Assembly: GCF_002162355.1 (NCBI RefSeq)
Contig: NZ_CP021434.1
Location: 4,270,001-4,334,000 of the forward strand
Reading direction: 5' to 3'
DNA length: 64,000 nucleotides
Source of the DNA: Tumebacillus avium
Lineage (GTDB): Bacteria; Bacillota; Bacilli; Tumebacillales; Tumebacillaceae
Both the position numbers and the translations under genes were made by a program. This document shows positions 43,521 to 54,895 of this stretch, in pieces. A model generated the notes under the pieces. That model made no database searches and was not told the DNA's origin. It saw only the letters and a program-made list of their open reading frames with translations. Position 1 is the stretch's first letter; the number at the start of each line of letters is the position of its first letter.

Positions 43521-46500
43521 TTACATAGCCATGATGTTGAACTTGATGAATTCGTTCAGCATCTCTTCTTCTTTTCCTGTTTCGAACAGCAGTTTCAGCA
43601 CCATCGGCTTGCGGCTTTTGCCGTCCTGCAGCAAATAGTGGTTGAGCACCTTGCGCAGCTGCTCCAGATATTTCATCCGGTTGTTCAGATCTTTTTCTTG
43701 ATGGTAAATCGACAGCAGGTTGTCCACCACCGTTATCGACTTGCGGGTGGTGACCCCGGTCAGCGAATCGGTGGTCGAATATTTGATCCACTCCGACTTG
43801 GTCATCAGGAAGGACGGGAACGTTCCGTTGAGGCGGTCCATAACATCCTGACCAGCATCTTGGACGATCGGGCCGACTTTTTTCGGTTTCTTCGCGACCG
43901 CTTCCAGCTTGCTTTGCACATCTTGGACCTTTTGCGGGTCCATTTCGAAATCATTGTCCATCATATCGTGCGCCGTGCGATACATCGCATGCTTGTCGTC
44001 CGGCAGTTTCTCCTTGCCTTTCAATTGTTCGACCGGATCGTTCCAGTGCATCAACTGCTCGACCGCTTGACTTTCCGGCAGTTTGATCTGACCTGGGAGC
44101 GCGCCGCCAAGCGTTTTGTCTTCCCCGCCCACAGGTTTTGGCGTGATGACTTGATCTTCCAGCTGACCGGCTTTTTCTGCGACTTTGCCCGACATCTTGA
44201 ATTGGCCAAGCGTCCAAGAGCCAAGCGTTTTGCTGTACAGGTTTTTCTGGTAGACGAGGAAGGCGACAAAGTCGACCAGCGCTTCGATCTTGGCGGTCAG
44301 ATCGCCTTCGAGATTGTAAGCGAATTCGACCGGCTTGCGATCATCCTGCTCGATTTTGTTCGTTTGCGGGTTCAGGCGGACTTGTCCGCTAACCTCCGCG
44401 CGGGCAGCAGCACGCAAGGTGGCCGATGCTTCCAGGTACGCTTTTAAGGCGAGCAAGAGCTCCGAACCGATCTTCACACCGGCCCCGACCGAGAACTTCA
44501 GGTTGCCTTCCAAGTGCGCCATCCCGGCGACGTTGTACAGCGAATCCGCTTCGTTCTCCTGATCTTTGGCGATCTCGCCGGCGACCATCGCTTTGATCCC
44601 CCCGCCGATGCCAACTTCCACAAATAAGGACAGCGGCGTCGGCGGCACCGGCAGTGCGGCGTGCAGCTTCACCGGCCAGAAGACGCGGTTTTTCGGGAAC
44701 TCCATTTGGCCGGAGATGTTCGCCTTCTTCTTCTCCTGATCGATCATCCCTTGCACAGCCCCGCCGAACAGACTGATTTTGTAGACTTTGTTTGGCCCGA
44801 TCCACTTCTCGTAGCGCTCGACTTTATACTCGCCGTCTTTGACCGTGATGCCGATCGCTTTCAGATGCACCTGAGCCAGCGAACCAAGCCCGCCGCCCGA
44901 TCTCGACTCGTTGATCGAATCCATCAGGCTGTCCTTGCCGCCGCCTTTGCCCATCGCTTCCATGTCTTTGGACGACACTTTGTCCTGCTTGCCGAGCACA
45001 ACTTCCGCTTCGGCAATTCGCAAGCTGCCATCCTTGTTGATCTCAACATTTTCCGCATCGAGCGCAAACACGCCGACGGAGAAGGCCAGGCGTTCGATCT
45101 CGCCTTCAAAGGTGCGGTCTTCGTTGTACTGCAGGCGTTTGATCGACCCGTACCCGTGCACAAATTTCTGGTCGAGGCGGATTTTCGCATTTTCCACGCC
45201 GAGTTGGAACTGGTCTTTGTATCCGACATACGCCTGTCCGTCCAGCACCAGTCCGTTCACCAGCTCCCAGTCTTTGACCTCCACGCCGCCGCGCACCGAG
45301 AGGATCTGCTTGTCCTTGTTGATCAGCAGGTCGTACAGCACCGGTTTCACTTGGTTGGCTCCGCTGCCAAAGTTGTATTCCAGCTCTTGGATGTGCAGAT
45401 GTTCCGTGGTCAATTGAGCGCGTTTGACGGCGATCTTTTTGCCGATTTGGAAATTGCTCAGTTCCACCGAACGGAACGCCCCGTCCTGGTCGAGCAGAAG
45501 CTGGGCTCGCGCTTTGATCGCCGTATCGAGTGGCTGCGGCAGGTTGATGGCGATCTCGTTCGCGCCAAACGCAAACCCGACGCCTTTTTGATACTGCCCG
45601 TAGACTTGATCCAGTTCCAGCAGGCTGCCTGCTTTGAACTTCCCAATGCTGACCGCAAGTTCATTGAGCCCTTTGTTCCCGACGTTGAGCTTGTTGAGCA
45701 CCAATTGTTCCAGTTCGAACATCAAAAATTGGGAGTTGTCTACGATCTTCTTGTCTCGGAACGTGGCGTCGATCGACCACTTCATGTCCCAGTCCAGACG
45801 GGCGTGGATCTCGTCAATCGTGTATTCCTTGCCGAACAGCCGGAATGTGACTTTGCTCTTCGAGTCCAGACCGCCTTTTTGTGGCGCGGCGCCTTTTTTG
45901 CTTTTGGCGATGGTGAGGTCTTGGAGATCGACTTTGATCAGCTTCAGGTCGACCGATGTGACGGTCGAGGGGTCTTGGCTTGCTTCGTCATCCGCTTGTT
46001 GCTGGTCGTCAGCCTCCACCGGTTGCTCATCCGGGATGGTGCCTAATGAACGCTTGAGCCGGGTCGTTACTTTTTTGACGAGGTCGGTGTAGGCCAGCAG
46101 CGAATCCACATAATCGAGAGAATCGATGCAGACCTGTACCGCATGCGGGAATTCCACATCGTCGGCGGCGATCGATTCGTAGTGCGGCAGCAGAGACTTG
46201 TCGGTCATGCTGGAAACGTACTGATCGAATTTGTGGAGGGCTATACCGATGATGTATTTGATCCCCGCTTTCAGGTTGGGGTTCATCTTGGCCCAAAAGT
46301 TAGCCACCTCGCGGAACAAGGCCAGCACGCCGACGAGAGTTTTGACGCAGTTCACCAGGCTGGGAAATTGCGAAGCGACAAACACCTCGACGCCTTTGGC
46401 CATCGAGTCGATCATCGTGTTGATCCCGTGCTTTCTCAGCTCCGGGCCGATGTACGTCTTCAGTTTCGCATAGATCTCGGTGCCCAGATTGAGCCCGCCG

Positions 46501-46781
46501 TCTTCATCTTCCTCATTGCGCTGCAGGACCATCTGCGCCGGGGCCGAGTTTTGCTGCATCTGCCGCGCAGCTTCCTGCTGCCGCAGCATCTGTGCCACCG
46601 CCCGGTTCCCGACCGTCTTTTGCAGCTGCAAAATATGAGCAGCCGAAAGCGGAGCACCGCTCCCGCTCGGCGCCCTCCGCTCCCGTATCCCCTGTGACGG
46701 CCGTTCCGCTTGCCCTTGGACAGGTGCTTGTGTCGTCCCCTGTCCGCTGGGCGCTTGAACCGGTGGTTGGAACATTTTCAT
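43521..46781 (-). CDS. Large protein with injection-system cargo-type N-terminus, function unknown
   Basis: About 1,086 residues, no signal peptide. Residues 1-45 are disordered and rich in P, Q, G and S; then comes LQLQKTVGNRAVAQMLRQQ, which matches the LQ..GN(R/Q)AV motif common at the N-termini of proteins carried by extracellular contractile injection systems, often with DUF4157. A Q-rich linker and a helical part (to about 250) precede an acidic linker. About 280-800 is a long series of beta-like strands with periodic K-I/L-x-V patterns and some hydrophobic Gly/Ala-rich stretches. The helical C-terminus ends FNIMAM. I know no family for the body. GAGGG lies 3 bases before the ATG at 46781 and 9 before an ATG at 46775, either of which could be used. 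No injection-system structural genes are in the window. Confidence 0.6.
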   Translation of the reverse strand: MKMFQPPVQAPSGQGTTQAPVQGQAERPSQGIRERRAPSGSGAPLSAAHILQLQKTVGNRAVAQMLRQQEAARQMQQNSAPAQMVLQRNEEDEDGGLNLGTEIYAKLKTYIGPELRKHGINTMIDSMAKGVEVFVASQFPSLVNCVKTLVGVLALFREVANFWAKMNPNLKAGIKYIIGIALHKFDQYVSSMTDKSLLPHYESIAADDVEFPHAVQVCIDSLDYVDSLLAYTDLVKKVTTRLKRSLGTIPDEQPVEADDQQQADDEASQDPSTVTSVDLKLIKVDLQDLTIAKSKKGAAPQKGGLDSKSKVTFRLFGKEYTIDEIHARLDWDMKWSIDATFRDKKIVDNSQFLMFELEQLVLNKLNVGNKGLNELAVSIGKFKAGSLLELDQVYGQYQKGVGFAFGANEIAINLPQPLDTAIKARAQLLLDQDGAFRSVELSNFQIGKKIAVKRAQLTTEHLHIQELEYNFGSGANQVKPVLYDLLINKDKQILSVRGGVEVKDWELVNGLVLDGQAYVGYKDQFQLGVENAKIRLDQKFVHGYGSIKRLQYNEDRTFEGEIERLAFSVGVFALDAENVEINKDGSLRIAEAEVVLGKQDKVSSKDMEAMGKGGGKDSLMDSINESRSGGGLGSLAQVHLKAIGITVKDGEYKVERYEKWIGPNKVYKISLFGGAVQGMIDQEKKKANISGQMEFPKNRVFWPVKLHAALPVPPTPLSLFVEVGIGGGIKAMVAGEIAKDQENEADSLYNVAGMAHLEGNLKFSVGAGVKIGSELLLALKAYLEASATLRAAARAEVSGQVRLNPQTNKIEQDDRKPVEFAYNLEGDLTAKIEALVDFVAFLVYQKNLYSKTLGSWTLGQFKMSGKVAEKAGQLEDQVITPKPVGGEDKTLGGALPGQIKLPESQAVEQLMHWNDPVEQLKGKEKLPDDKHAMYRTAHDMMDNDFEMDPQKVQDVQSKLEAVAKKPKKVGPIVQDAGQDVMDRLNGTFPSFLMTKSEWIKYSTTDSLTGVTTRKSITVVDNLLSIYHQEKDLNNRMKYLEQLRKVLNHYLLQDGKSRKPMVLKLLFETGKEEEMLNEFIKFNIMAM

Positions 46782-46927
46782 CAACCCTCATTCCGAAAAT
46801 AATCTATATTTATATGATACAACAGGACTGTGATTAATCATATGAAATTTTTATTTTGAAAGTTTGACCAAAAAAGGCTTTGCTCCTTGCAACACGAATT
46901 AGTTTAGAAAGGAGGTTTTTTCCAAAA

Positions 46928-47242
46928 ATGAATTCGCTCTACAGCAAGATCCTGCTCACCGGTATTTTCATCGCGCTGGTACTTATCGCTTTTAAGCCAT
47001 CTGCCAACTTTGTTTCTTCCCCGGTCGTTTCGCCTGCGTCCGTCACTGTGACCGGCGGTGATATTGTTCAGGTCGCTCCCAACGTGATTGGTGTGAAAGA
47101 CAATGGCAGCCATACCGGTCTTCCCGGCCAGTTGCTTATCTTCGAATATGATGAGCAGAAGAAATCGTTTACGTATACAGGAAACCTCGATACCGAGGAG
47201 TATCTGACCCATCCAGAAATGTATGGAATCCCGACACGTTAG
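46928..47242 (+). CDS. Small membrane-anchored protein, unknown
   Basis: 104 residues. Residues 8-26 form a single membrane anchor; the remaining 75 residues lie outside, with VVSPASVTVTGGDIVQVAPN and the end LTHPEMYGIPTR. I recognise no family. The ATG at 46928 follows AAAGGAGG by 12 bases. It has its own terminator and is divergent from the large cargo-like gene. Confidence 0.55.
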   Translation: MNSLYSKILLTGIFIALVLIAFKPSANFVSSPVVSPASVTVTGGDIVQVAPNVIGVKDNGSHTGLPGQLLIFEYDEQKKSFTYTGNLDTEEYLTHPEMYGIPTR

Positions 47243-47264
47243 CGTACATATTCTCCTTGATCAA

Positions 47265-47310
47265 AAAAACCGTGCAGGGACCTGTCAACTGACTTGGTGC
47301 CTCACGGTTT
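47265..47310. terminator. Terminator-like hairpin
   Basis: AAAACCGTG pairs with CACGGTTTT, with GGGAC/GGTGCC inner pairings. It serves the converging genes on both sides. Confidence 0.65.
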
Positions 47311-47329
47311 TGTTGTATTTGCTGTTCAT

Positions 47330-47809
47330 TTATTTCATAGCAACGTATACTTCGATTTCATTCTCCGAGCTCTCCGGCTGATAACGATCATCCCATACTT
47401 CGAAGTCATACCCTCCAAATTGACGGCCCGATTGCGGCAGCCATTGACTGTAGATGAAGTCATACGTTCGGCCTAACTCCGACTCCAGACCCTTATGCAA
47501 GAACTGCGCATATTCATTGCCAGGCACTTGATGCGCGACCATTCCAGTGGGAGTGTTTGCAGCCGTGGAGACTTTATAGCCGATGACGAGCTTGAATGCA
47601 TCGAACATCGCATTGAAATCCGACTTGTCCGGGTAGATCTGAATCAAGTAAACCTCCTCACCAATCCGCCCCTCAATCTCTCCTTTACGCGACAACATTT
47701 GTTCATGAGCTTTCTTGACTAACTGCTGCCCTTCTATCTCTTTCAAGTTGGCGGTGATTGTGATACCTACCACTTGGAATTCAGACAATCTTGCAACAAC
47801 TGGCTCCAT
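47330..47809 (-). CDS. GyrI-like/AraC effector-binding domain protein
   Basis: A 159-residue single-domain protein of the SOUL/GyrI-like fold used as the ligand-binding part of AraC- and BmrR-type regulators: RLSEFQVVGITITAN at the start, GYKVSTAANTPTGMVAHQVP in the middle, and FGGYDFEVWDDRY plus EIEVYVAMK at the end. With no DNA-binding part, it may bind small molecules or act on a regulator. GGAGG precedes the ATG at 47809. It is a single gene. Confidence 0.82.
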   Translation of the reverse strand: MEPVVARLSEFQVVGITITANLKEIEGQQLVKKAHEQMLSRKGEIEGRIGEEVYLIQIYPDKSDFNAMFDAFKLVIGYKVSTAANTPTGMVAHQVPGNEYAQFLHKGLESELGRTYDFIYSQWLPQSGRQFGGYDFEVWDDRYQPESSENEIEVYVAMK

Positions 47810-47918
47810 TTGATTTCCTCCTTCGTGTCCTATGAGATGATAGATGAGACCTCCTATTCATTCTACAGGCTCTGTACAATTTCTTCCTTTTCCCGAAAAT
47901 TTCTTTATAAAAAGTAAA

Positions 47919-47945
47919 AACACCACCCAATCCTTTGGTGGTGTT
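47919..47945. terminator. Terminator after the PAS-chemoreceptor gene
   Basis: AACACCACC pairs with GGTGGTGTT around a nine-base loop, with A-rich flank on the left that becomes the T-run on the minus strand. Confidence 0.75.
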
Positions 47946-47952
47946 CGAGAAC

Positions 47953-48810
47953 CTAAATGCTTGTCGCCAGATGCTCTGTCGTTTCTGCGATGTGATCATA
48001 CGATTTCTTCAGTTCGTTCATCGCGGCAAAGTTGGTAGAAGCCTGCCCTGTAATCACCGCGACCTGCTCCATGATTGTGGCGATCGACTTGGAGATCGCG
48101 GTGAGCTGGACGGAAATGTCCTCGGCAGACTGTTTGCTGGAGTCGGCCATCTTGCGCACCTCACCCGCCACAACAGCGAAACCGCGCCCTTGTTCGCCTG
48201 CCCGTGCGGCCTCGATGGCGGCGTTCAGACCCAGCAGGTGCGATTGCGCGGCGATGTTTTGGACGAACGACAGCACCGATTGAATGCCATCGACATACTG
48301 CTTCACCGTCTCCGATTCGAGGTTCAGCGTTTTCATGTTGTTCATGATGTGCTCGGTCGATTGCAGCACTTCGTCTGTATTAGCGGTCATCTCTTCGACC
48401 ATCGCCATCAGCCCCGACGTGCTGGATTGGAGCAGCGTTTCGCGCTGCGTGATGTCGGTAGCCACTTTCACTACCGCCTCGACGCGGCCATTGTTGCGCA
48501 CCGGCATGTAGGTGGCTTCGAGTATTAGCGAACGACCGTCTTTCGTGCGGCGTTCAATTTTATCCTGAAAGGCTTTGCCCTGGCGCAGTTCCCGCCAGAA
48601 CTCCTCATATTTGATGCTGGTTGCAAATCCCGGCAAGCAAAAGATCCGATGATGCTTCCCGACCAGTTCCTCCGCCGTGTACCCCATCGCCTTGGCGAAA
48701 TTATCATTCACCCATTTTACAGTGCCCTGCGTGTCAAACAAGATGATCGCCAAGTGGCTCTGCATGGATGCTAAAATGTCCTCTTCCCGAATCGCGCTTA
48801 CCTGTGTCAT
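47953..48810 (-). CDS. Soluble PAS-domain methyl-accepting chemotaxis protein
   Basis: 285 residues with no membrane segment. Residues about 12-125 are a PAS domain ([21 protein letters not shown], then the PAC part). The rest is a short MCP signalling hairpin whose tip carries [20 protein letters not shown] and [12 protein letters not shown]. It may sense a cofactor-bound or intracellular redox signal. The ATG at 48810 has AAGGG upstream. The methylation helices are short, so it belongs to a compact receptor class. Confidence 0.9.
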   Translation of the reverse strand: MTQVSAIREEDILASMQSHLAIILFDTQGTVKWVNDNFAKAMGYTAEELVGKHHRIFCLPGFATSIKYEEFWRELRQGKAFQDKIERRTKDGRSLILEATYMPVRNNGRVEAVVKVATDITQRETLLQSSTSGLMAMVEEMTANTDEVLQSTEHIMNNMKTLNLESETVKQYVDGIQSVLSFVQNIAAQSHLLGLNAAIEAARAGEQGRGFAVVAGEVRKMADSSKQSAEDISVQLTAISKSIATIMEQVAVITGQASTNFAAMNELKKSYDHIAETTEHLATSI

Positions 48811-49024
48811 ATACTCACCCTTCCCCCATGGAAAACCCTACTAGTAAACTATGACACAATATGCGAGAAATGACATGTAGTTTTCATATTTTTGGATTAT
48901 TTAATTGATTTAGTATACTGGAACTCAGGAAACGAATGGCAGTATAACACAAGCAAAAATTGTTCCATTATGATATAGTATTTGTTTGACAGGATAAAAA
49001 GAAGAAGGACGGTAATGCAAACCA

Positions 49025-50638
49025 ATGATCAGCACAAACGGTGTAACCTTACGATATGGTAAACGCGCTTTGTTTGAAGATGTCACCATCAAGTTCACCC
49101 CGGGCAACTGCTACGGCCTGATCGGTGCGAACGGAGCCGGGAAGTCGACTTTCCTGAAGATCCTCTCCGGCGAGATCGAACCGAGCGTCGGCGATGTGAA
49201 CATCACGCCGGGCGAGCGTCTGGCGATCCTCAAGCAGAACCACTTTGAATTTGATGAGTTTCAAGTTCTGAAAGTCGTCATCATGGGTCACAAGCGCCTC
49301 TATGAAATCATGGAGGAAAAAGACGCGATCTACGCAAAAGGTGACTTTACCGAAGAAGACGGCATGCGCGCCGCTGAACTGGAAGGCGATTTCGCCGACC
49401 TGAACGGCTGGGTGGCCGAATCGGAAGCGGCAGAACTGCTGCAAGGTCTCGGCATCCCGGTTGACCTGCACGACAAACAAATGATCGAACTCGACGGCAG
49501 CCAAAAAGTCCGCGTCCTGCTCGCACAAGCACTGTTCGGCAACCCGGACATCCTGCTGCTGGACGAGCCGACCAACCACTTGGACCTCGCGTCGATCAAG
49601 TGGCTGGAAAACTTCTTGCTGGGTTATGAAAACACGGTCATCGTGGTTTCCCATGACCGTCACTTCCTGAACCAAGTCTGCACGCACATTGCCGACATCG
49701 ATTTTGGCAAAATTCAGCTGTATGTGGGCAACTACGATTTCTGGTACGAGTCCTCCCAGCTGGCACTCGCCCTGCAGCGCAACTCGAACAAGAAGAAGGA
49801 AGAGAAGATCAAGGAACTGGAAGAGTTCATCCGCCGCTTTAGCGCGAATGCCTCCAAGTCCAAGCAGGCGACTTCCCGTAAGAAGCAGCTCGATAAGATC
49901 TCGCTCGACGACATCCGTCCGTCGAACCGCAAATATCCGTTCATCGACTTCAAGCCGGAGCGTGAAGCGGGCAACGACATCTTGACCGTCGAAGGTCTGA
50001 CCGTGACCGTTGAAGGCGTGAAAGTGCTCGACAACATCTCCTTCACCGTGAACAAAGGCGACAAGATTGCCCTGGTCGGCCCGGACGAACTGGCCAAGAC
50101 CACCCTGTTCAAAGTGCTGGCTGGCGAGCTTGAGCCGGACAGCGGCGAGTTCAAGTGGGGTATCACGATCACCACGGCGTACTTCCCGAAAGACAACGCC
50201 GAGTATTTTGAGACCGACCTGAACCTGGTCGACTGGCTGCGTCAGTATTCGAAAGAGCAAGATGAGACCTTTGTGCGCGGCTTCCTCGGCCGCATGCTGT
50301 TCTCCGGCGAAGAGTCGCTGAAAAAAGCGAACGTCCTCTCCGGCGGCGAAAAAGTGCGCTGCATGCTCTCGAAGATGATGAACGTCGGCGCAAACGCGCT
50401 GATGCTCGACGAGCCGACCAACCACTTGGACCTCGAATCGATCACCGCCCTGAACAACGGCCTGATCAACTTCACCGGCTCGATGCTCTTCGTTTCGCAT
50501 GACCATCAGTTTGTGCAAACGATCGCGAACCGCATCATCCAGATCACTCCGAACGGTCTAATTGACAAGCAGATGACTTATGATGAGTTCTTGGAAGATG
50601 ACCGTGTGAAGGAACAATTGGAGAAGATGTATAGCTAA
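49025..50638 (+). CDS. ABC-F ATPase (YkpA/YbiT-like)
   Basis: A 537-residue soluble protein with two ATPase domains. The first has Walker A GANGAGKST, Walker B LLLDEPTNHLDLAS and LDGSQK at the signature position. The linker (about 235-320) is charged and helical. The second domain has GPDELAKTT at Walker A, LSGGEKVRCML and MLDEPTNHLDLES. The unusual second Walker A may be normal for the YkpA group. ABC-F proteins act on the ribosome; the YkpA/YbiT branch is not clearly linked to antibiotic resistance. The ribosome site is weak (GAAGGACGG, about 12 bases away). Confidence 0.92.
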   Translation: MISTNGVTLRYGKRALFEDVTIKFTPGNCYGLIGANGAGKSTFLKILSGEIEPSVGDVNITPGERLAILKQNHFEFDEFQVLKVVIMGHKRLYEIMEEKDAIYAKGDFTEEDGMRAAELEGDFADLNGWVAESEAAELLQGLGIPVDLHDKQMIELDGSQKVRVLLAQALFGNPDILLLDEPTNHLDLASIKWLENFLLGYENTVIVVSHDRHFLNQVCTHIADIDFGKIQLYVGNYDFWYESSQLALALQRNSNKKKEEKIKELEEFIRRFSANASKSKQATSRKKQLDKISLDDIRPSNRKYPFIDFKPEREAGNDILTVEGLTVTVEGVKVLDNISFTVNKGDKIALVGPDELAKTTLFKVLAGELEPDSGEFKWGITITTAYFPKDNAEYFETDLNLVDWLRQYSKEQDETFVRGFLGRMLFSGEESLKKANVLSGGEKVRCMLSKMMNVGANALMLDEPTNHLDLESITALNNGLINFTGSMLFVSHDHQFVQTIANRIIQITPNGLIDKQMTYDEFLEDDRVKEQLEKMYS

Positions 50639-50660
50639 TTCACTCCGCTTCGCGGATTGG

Positions 50661-50694
50661 GAACCCTTTTCTATTATGGAAAGGGTTCTTTTTT
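50661..50694 (+). terminator. Terminator of the ABC-F gene
   Basis: GAACCCTTT pairs with AAAGGGTTC around a ten-base loop, followed by six T. Confidence 0.85.
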
Positions 50695-50703
50695 ATATAG
50701 CGC

Positions 50704-50730
50704 AAAAAAACGACAGGATTTCTCCTATCG
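50704..50730 (-). terminator. Terminator at the end of the toxin island
   Basis: CGACAGGA pairs with TCCTATCG (one mismatch) around a four-base loop. On the minus strand it is followed by seven T, ending the last small immunity-like gene. Confidence 0.65.
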
Positions 50731-50756
50731 TTGTGGTGTCGTAATGTTTGGTAGGC

Positions 50757-51020
50757 TCAGTCATTTAGGGCGGTCACCCATATCTTGTAGACATCAGGTC
50801 CAGATTCATTAAAATCAATTTTAGTATGGACATCCAATCTAGGTGTCGGCGTGTTAGAACGTATCAGTTCAAATACTAATGAATAGGCAATTTTTTCATA
50901 AGTCGTGATGTATCCGCTGTAAAGATTGCCAATCTCATTGTAGATGACATTATAAGCCCACTCATGCGATTCGCGTATCGTATCAAAAGTCTTTCCGTCT
51001 TGGTACCACTGTATGGACAT
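50757..51020 (-). CDS. Small acidic protein, candidate immunity protein
   Basis: 87 residues from ATG 51020, chosen because AGGAGG lies 8 bases upstream; an ATG at 51047 has none. The product (start MSIQWYQDGKTFDTIRESHE, end KIWVTALND) has no recognisable family. Its position, directly after decayed toxin fragments and before a terminator, is that of an immunity gene left from a lost toxin module. Confidence 0.5.
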   Translation of the reverse strand: MSIQWYQDGKTFDTIRESHEWAYNVIYNEIGNLYSGYITTYEKIAYSLVFELIRSNTPTPRLDVHTKIDFNESGPDVYKIWVTALND

Positions 51021-51060
51021 TCCCCACTCCTCCTGAATTTTCTTCATGGAATCACGATTA

Positions 51061-51240
51061 GATTGACTGAGTATGACGACAGTTAGGAAAACGGGAGCAG
51101 TCGTAATATGACAGGTCTTGTTTGTTTTTGCGTATTACTATGGGATGACCACTCTTGCAGATGACTTCGCGCGTGGCGGCCGCTTCGTTGCGAGCTACTC
51201 TTTGCTTTTGCTTGCACGGCTGGTATTTGTTTAGGCTCGT
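51061..51240 (-). pseudogene. Decayed copy of the 3' end of the Mrr-type nuclease gene
   Basis: The DNA is clearly homologous to 63259-63430: CAAATACCAGCC, GCAAGCAAAAGCAAAG and the codons for the zinc-finger end (REVICK, PNCRHTQSI-stop) are recognisable in the same order. Frameshifts and cysteine losses (CKCGQP has become CKSGHP) show decay. The left side ends at the same QSI stop codon as the intact gene. On its 5' side the similarity stops abruptly next to toxin-tip sequence. Confidence 0.7.
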
Positions 51241-51560
51241 CTGCGGTAATCTCTTCCTTTTCCTCTAGTGGGAATAGAATCACCTGCGTACGGGCCAGGG
51301 CTTAGTGTGTCAGCCTTTAATTTACTTGTAGCATCACAAAGCTCATTATGCACCCAAATTTTCAAATCGGATACAAAGTATGAGTGGAAGTTTTCTACAC
51401 TGAAATTATAGACAGTTAGTCTTTTTAACCTCAATGATATGGATTTCCAAAAGCATACCAGAAGCAGTCTGCAATGGGCTCCCGGTTGGAGATTAGCTGC
51501 GCGCACCTCACACGCTGTGCTTTGTTGAGTAGATGAATACTTGTAATACCGATAAGAATA
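51240..51560 (-). pseudogene. Orphan HINT end plus start of a lost toxin tip
   Basis: VRAANLQPG, then after a frameshift LQTASGMLLEIHIIEVKK, then after a second shift TVYNFSVENFHSYFVSDLKI-WVHNE, matching the HINT domain of the intact Rhs protein (its VNLQPGD, TASGMLLEIRKIEV, VYNFSVQDFHSYFV). After the HINT end comes ADTLSPGPYAGDSIPTRGKG, the typical beginning of an SIP(A/T)RG-type nuclease tip, which is then cut off. This is a displaced Rhs C-terminus with two compensating frameshifts. Confidence 0.7.
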
Positions 51561-51652
51561 TTGGCTTTTAACGGTATTTCTCTCCTGACAGATCATCAAC
51601 TTACCCGGGGACGAAGATTCCCTATATTCAATACCAGATTCTAGTTTCCATG

Positions 51653-51681
51653 AAAAGAGACCTGCCACGAATTGGCAGGTC
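51653..51681 (-). terminator. Terminator inside the toxin island
   Basis: The perfect nine-pair stem GACCTGCCA/TGGCAGGTC with a five-base loop is followed on the minus strand by TCTTTTC. It follows the decayed immunity-like gene. Confidence 0.7.
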
Positions 51682-51716
51682 CCACATTACTTCGACATAA
51701 TTTTACTGTTTAGTGT

Positions 51717-51923
51717 TCATGCGTGCTCTCGGTCTAGAAAGACCTCTGAAATCTTACGAATCGTCTCCTGATTGTACCACCCACCAATCGAGTAGGAAGT
51801 AGACAATATCTCAGAGACCAACGTATCAATCTATTTTTCTTCTTTGGTAATACAACGTTTTTCCAACTCCTCTCTTAGCACATTTTTTGCGGACTCAATA
51901 TCTTCGTTAGACGGTTCGTACAA
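51717..51923 (-). pseudogene. Decayed small immunity-like gene with an internal stop
   Basis: From TTG 51923 the frame reads YEPSNEDIESAKNVLREELE, continues to ITKEEK, meets one TAG, and goes on in the same frame as DTLVSEILSTSYSIGGWYNQ to VFLDREHA-stop. A single base change would restore a protein of about 68 residues. It follows the end of a toxin-tip fragment and precedes a terminator, as an immunity gene would. Confidence 0.55.
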
Positions 51924-51939
51924 CTATTTCACCGACCTT

Positions 51940-52071
51940 CTATAATCGGATCAGATCATCGATTTTTATTGACTTAATAACTACTTGTGTAGCATCAACT
52001 GACCCAAATTGAGGGGAATCCTCTGTAATTGGTTCCAGATGTGCCGCACGTTGTGTTTCGCAACTAAAAAG
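51940..52071 (-). pseudogene. C-terminal fragment of a lost toxin tip at the IS21 edge
   Basis: An open frame from the insertion-element border reads HLEPITEDSPQFGSVDATQ and ends KIDDLIRL-stop, 17 bases before the decayed immunity-like gene. It has no start of its own; the upstream part was removed or separated by the IS21-type insertion. No family is recognisable from so short a piece. Confidence 0.5.
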
Positions 52072-52087
52072 TGCAGAGTGTCGCGGC
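52072..52087 (+). repeat. IS21 left terminal inverted repeat
   Basis: TGCAGAGTGTCGCGGC, matching the right end in reverse complement with one difference. Confidence 0.65.
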
Positions 52088-52119
52088 CATTTTGTGCATA
52101 GCACCGCCAACACCGAAAT

Positions 52120-54344
<2,225 letters not shown>

Positions 54345-54452
54345 CCTCTCGATCCCCCTTGGTCGTCGCAAACCGTAGGGTAAGATAGTAGATCGATGTT
54401 GGCAAGTGCTTTTTTAATGCCAAAATGTCGCGGGCAAAGTCTGCACTTTTAC

Positions 54453-54468
54453 GCCGCGACATTCTGCA
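54453..54468 (-). repeat. IS21 right terminal inverted repeat
   Basis: The reverse complement reads TGCAGAATGTCGCGGC, the partner of the left end. Confidence 0.65.
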
Positions 54469-54551
54469 TTTTCATTATGCGATAAACAGCACGTCCCCAA
54501 TCCCCCTGCGTCCATACATTCGGGTTGGATACGAAGACTCCCTCAAATATA

Positions 54552-54890
54552 TTACAGGACGTGTAAGTCTATTTTGATTTCCACAACCTTTTGTTCTTGA
54601 TCATCGACAGTGACATCACATGTTAGAGTGAGAACACTGCGGTGATTGTCAATCCACATATCGAATGCAATTGCGAACTCTGAACCTCGGTCCAACCTTA
54701 GCATCCGACATGTATTATAAGCTTCTTCCGGTGGGATTGTTAAAGTACCTCCATACTCTTGTATCCCCTCACGAATTTCCTCCTCAGTAAGACGTCCTAT
54801 ACGATTGCTTTCTGTAAGCAAATCGTAGCGACCATTAACCAAATCAACCACTAGGTCCCTTAGTGCCTTTTTTACCTCGCTCTCAATCAC
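54552..54890 (-). CDS. Small protein, probable immunity protein (DUF7668-like)
   Basis: 112 residues from GTG 54890, with AGGAGG about 8 bases upstream and overlapping the end of the toxin remnant before it. ALRDLVVDLVNGRYDLL, RIGRLTEEEIREGIQEYGG and a beta-rich end (LTLTCDVTVDDQEQKVVEI) resemble small proteins that accompany polymorphic toxins; the DUF7668 label is from memory. It immediately follows the C-terminus of a broken toxin tip, so it is probably the surviving immunity gene. Confidence 0.6.
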   Translation of the reverse strand: MIESEVKKALRDLVVDLVNGRYDLLTESNRIGRLTEEEIREGIQEYGGTLTIPPEEAYNTCRMLRLDRGSEFAIAFDMWIDNHRSVLTLTCDVTVDDQEQKVVEIKIDLHVL

Positions 54891-54895
54891 TTTCT

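Noticed and set aside
50090..50110. Defective second Walker A (GPDELAKTT) in the ABC-F protein as a sign of inactivation
   Set aside because: The rest of that domain is intact and similar sequences seem usual in the YkpA branch, so it is not treated as a mutation.
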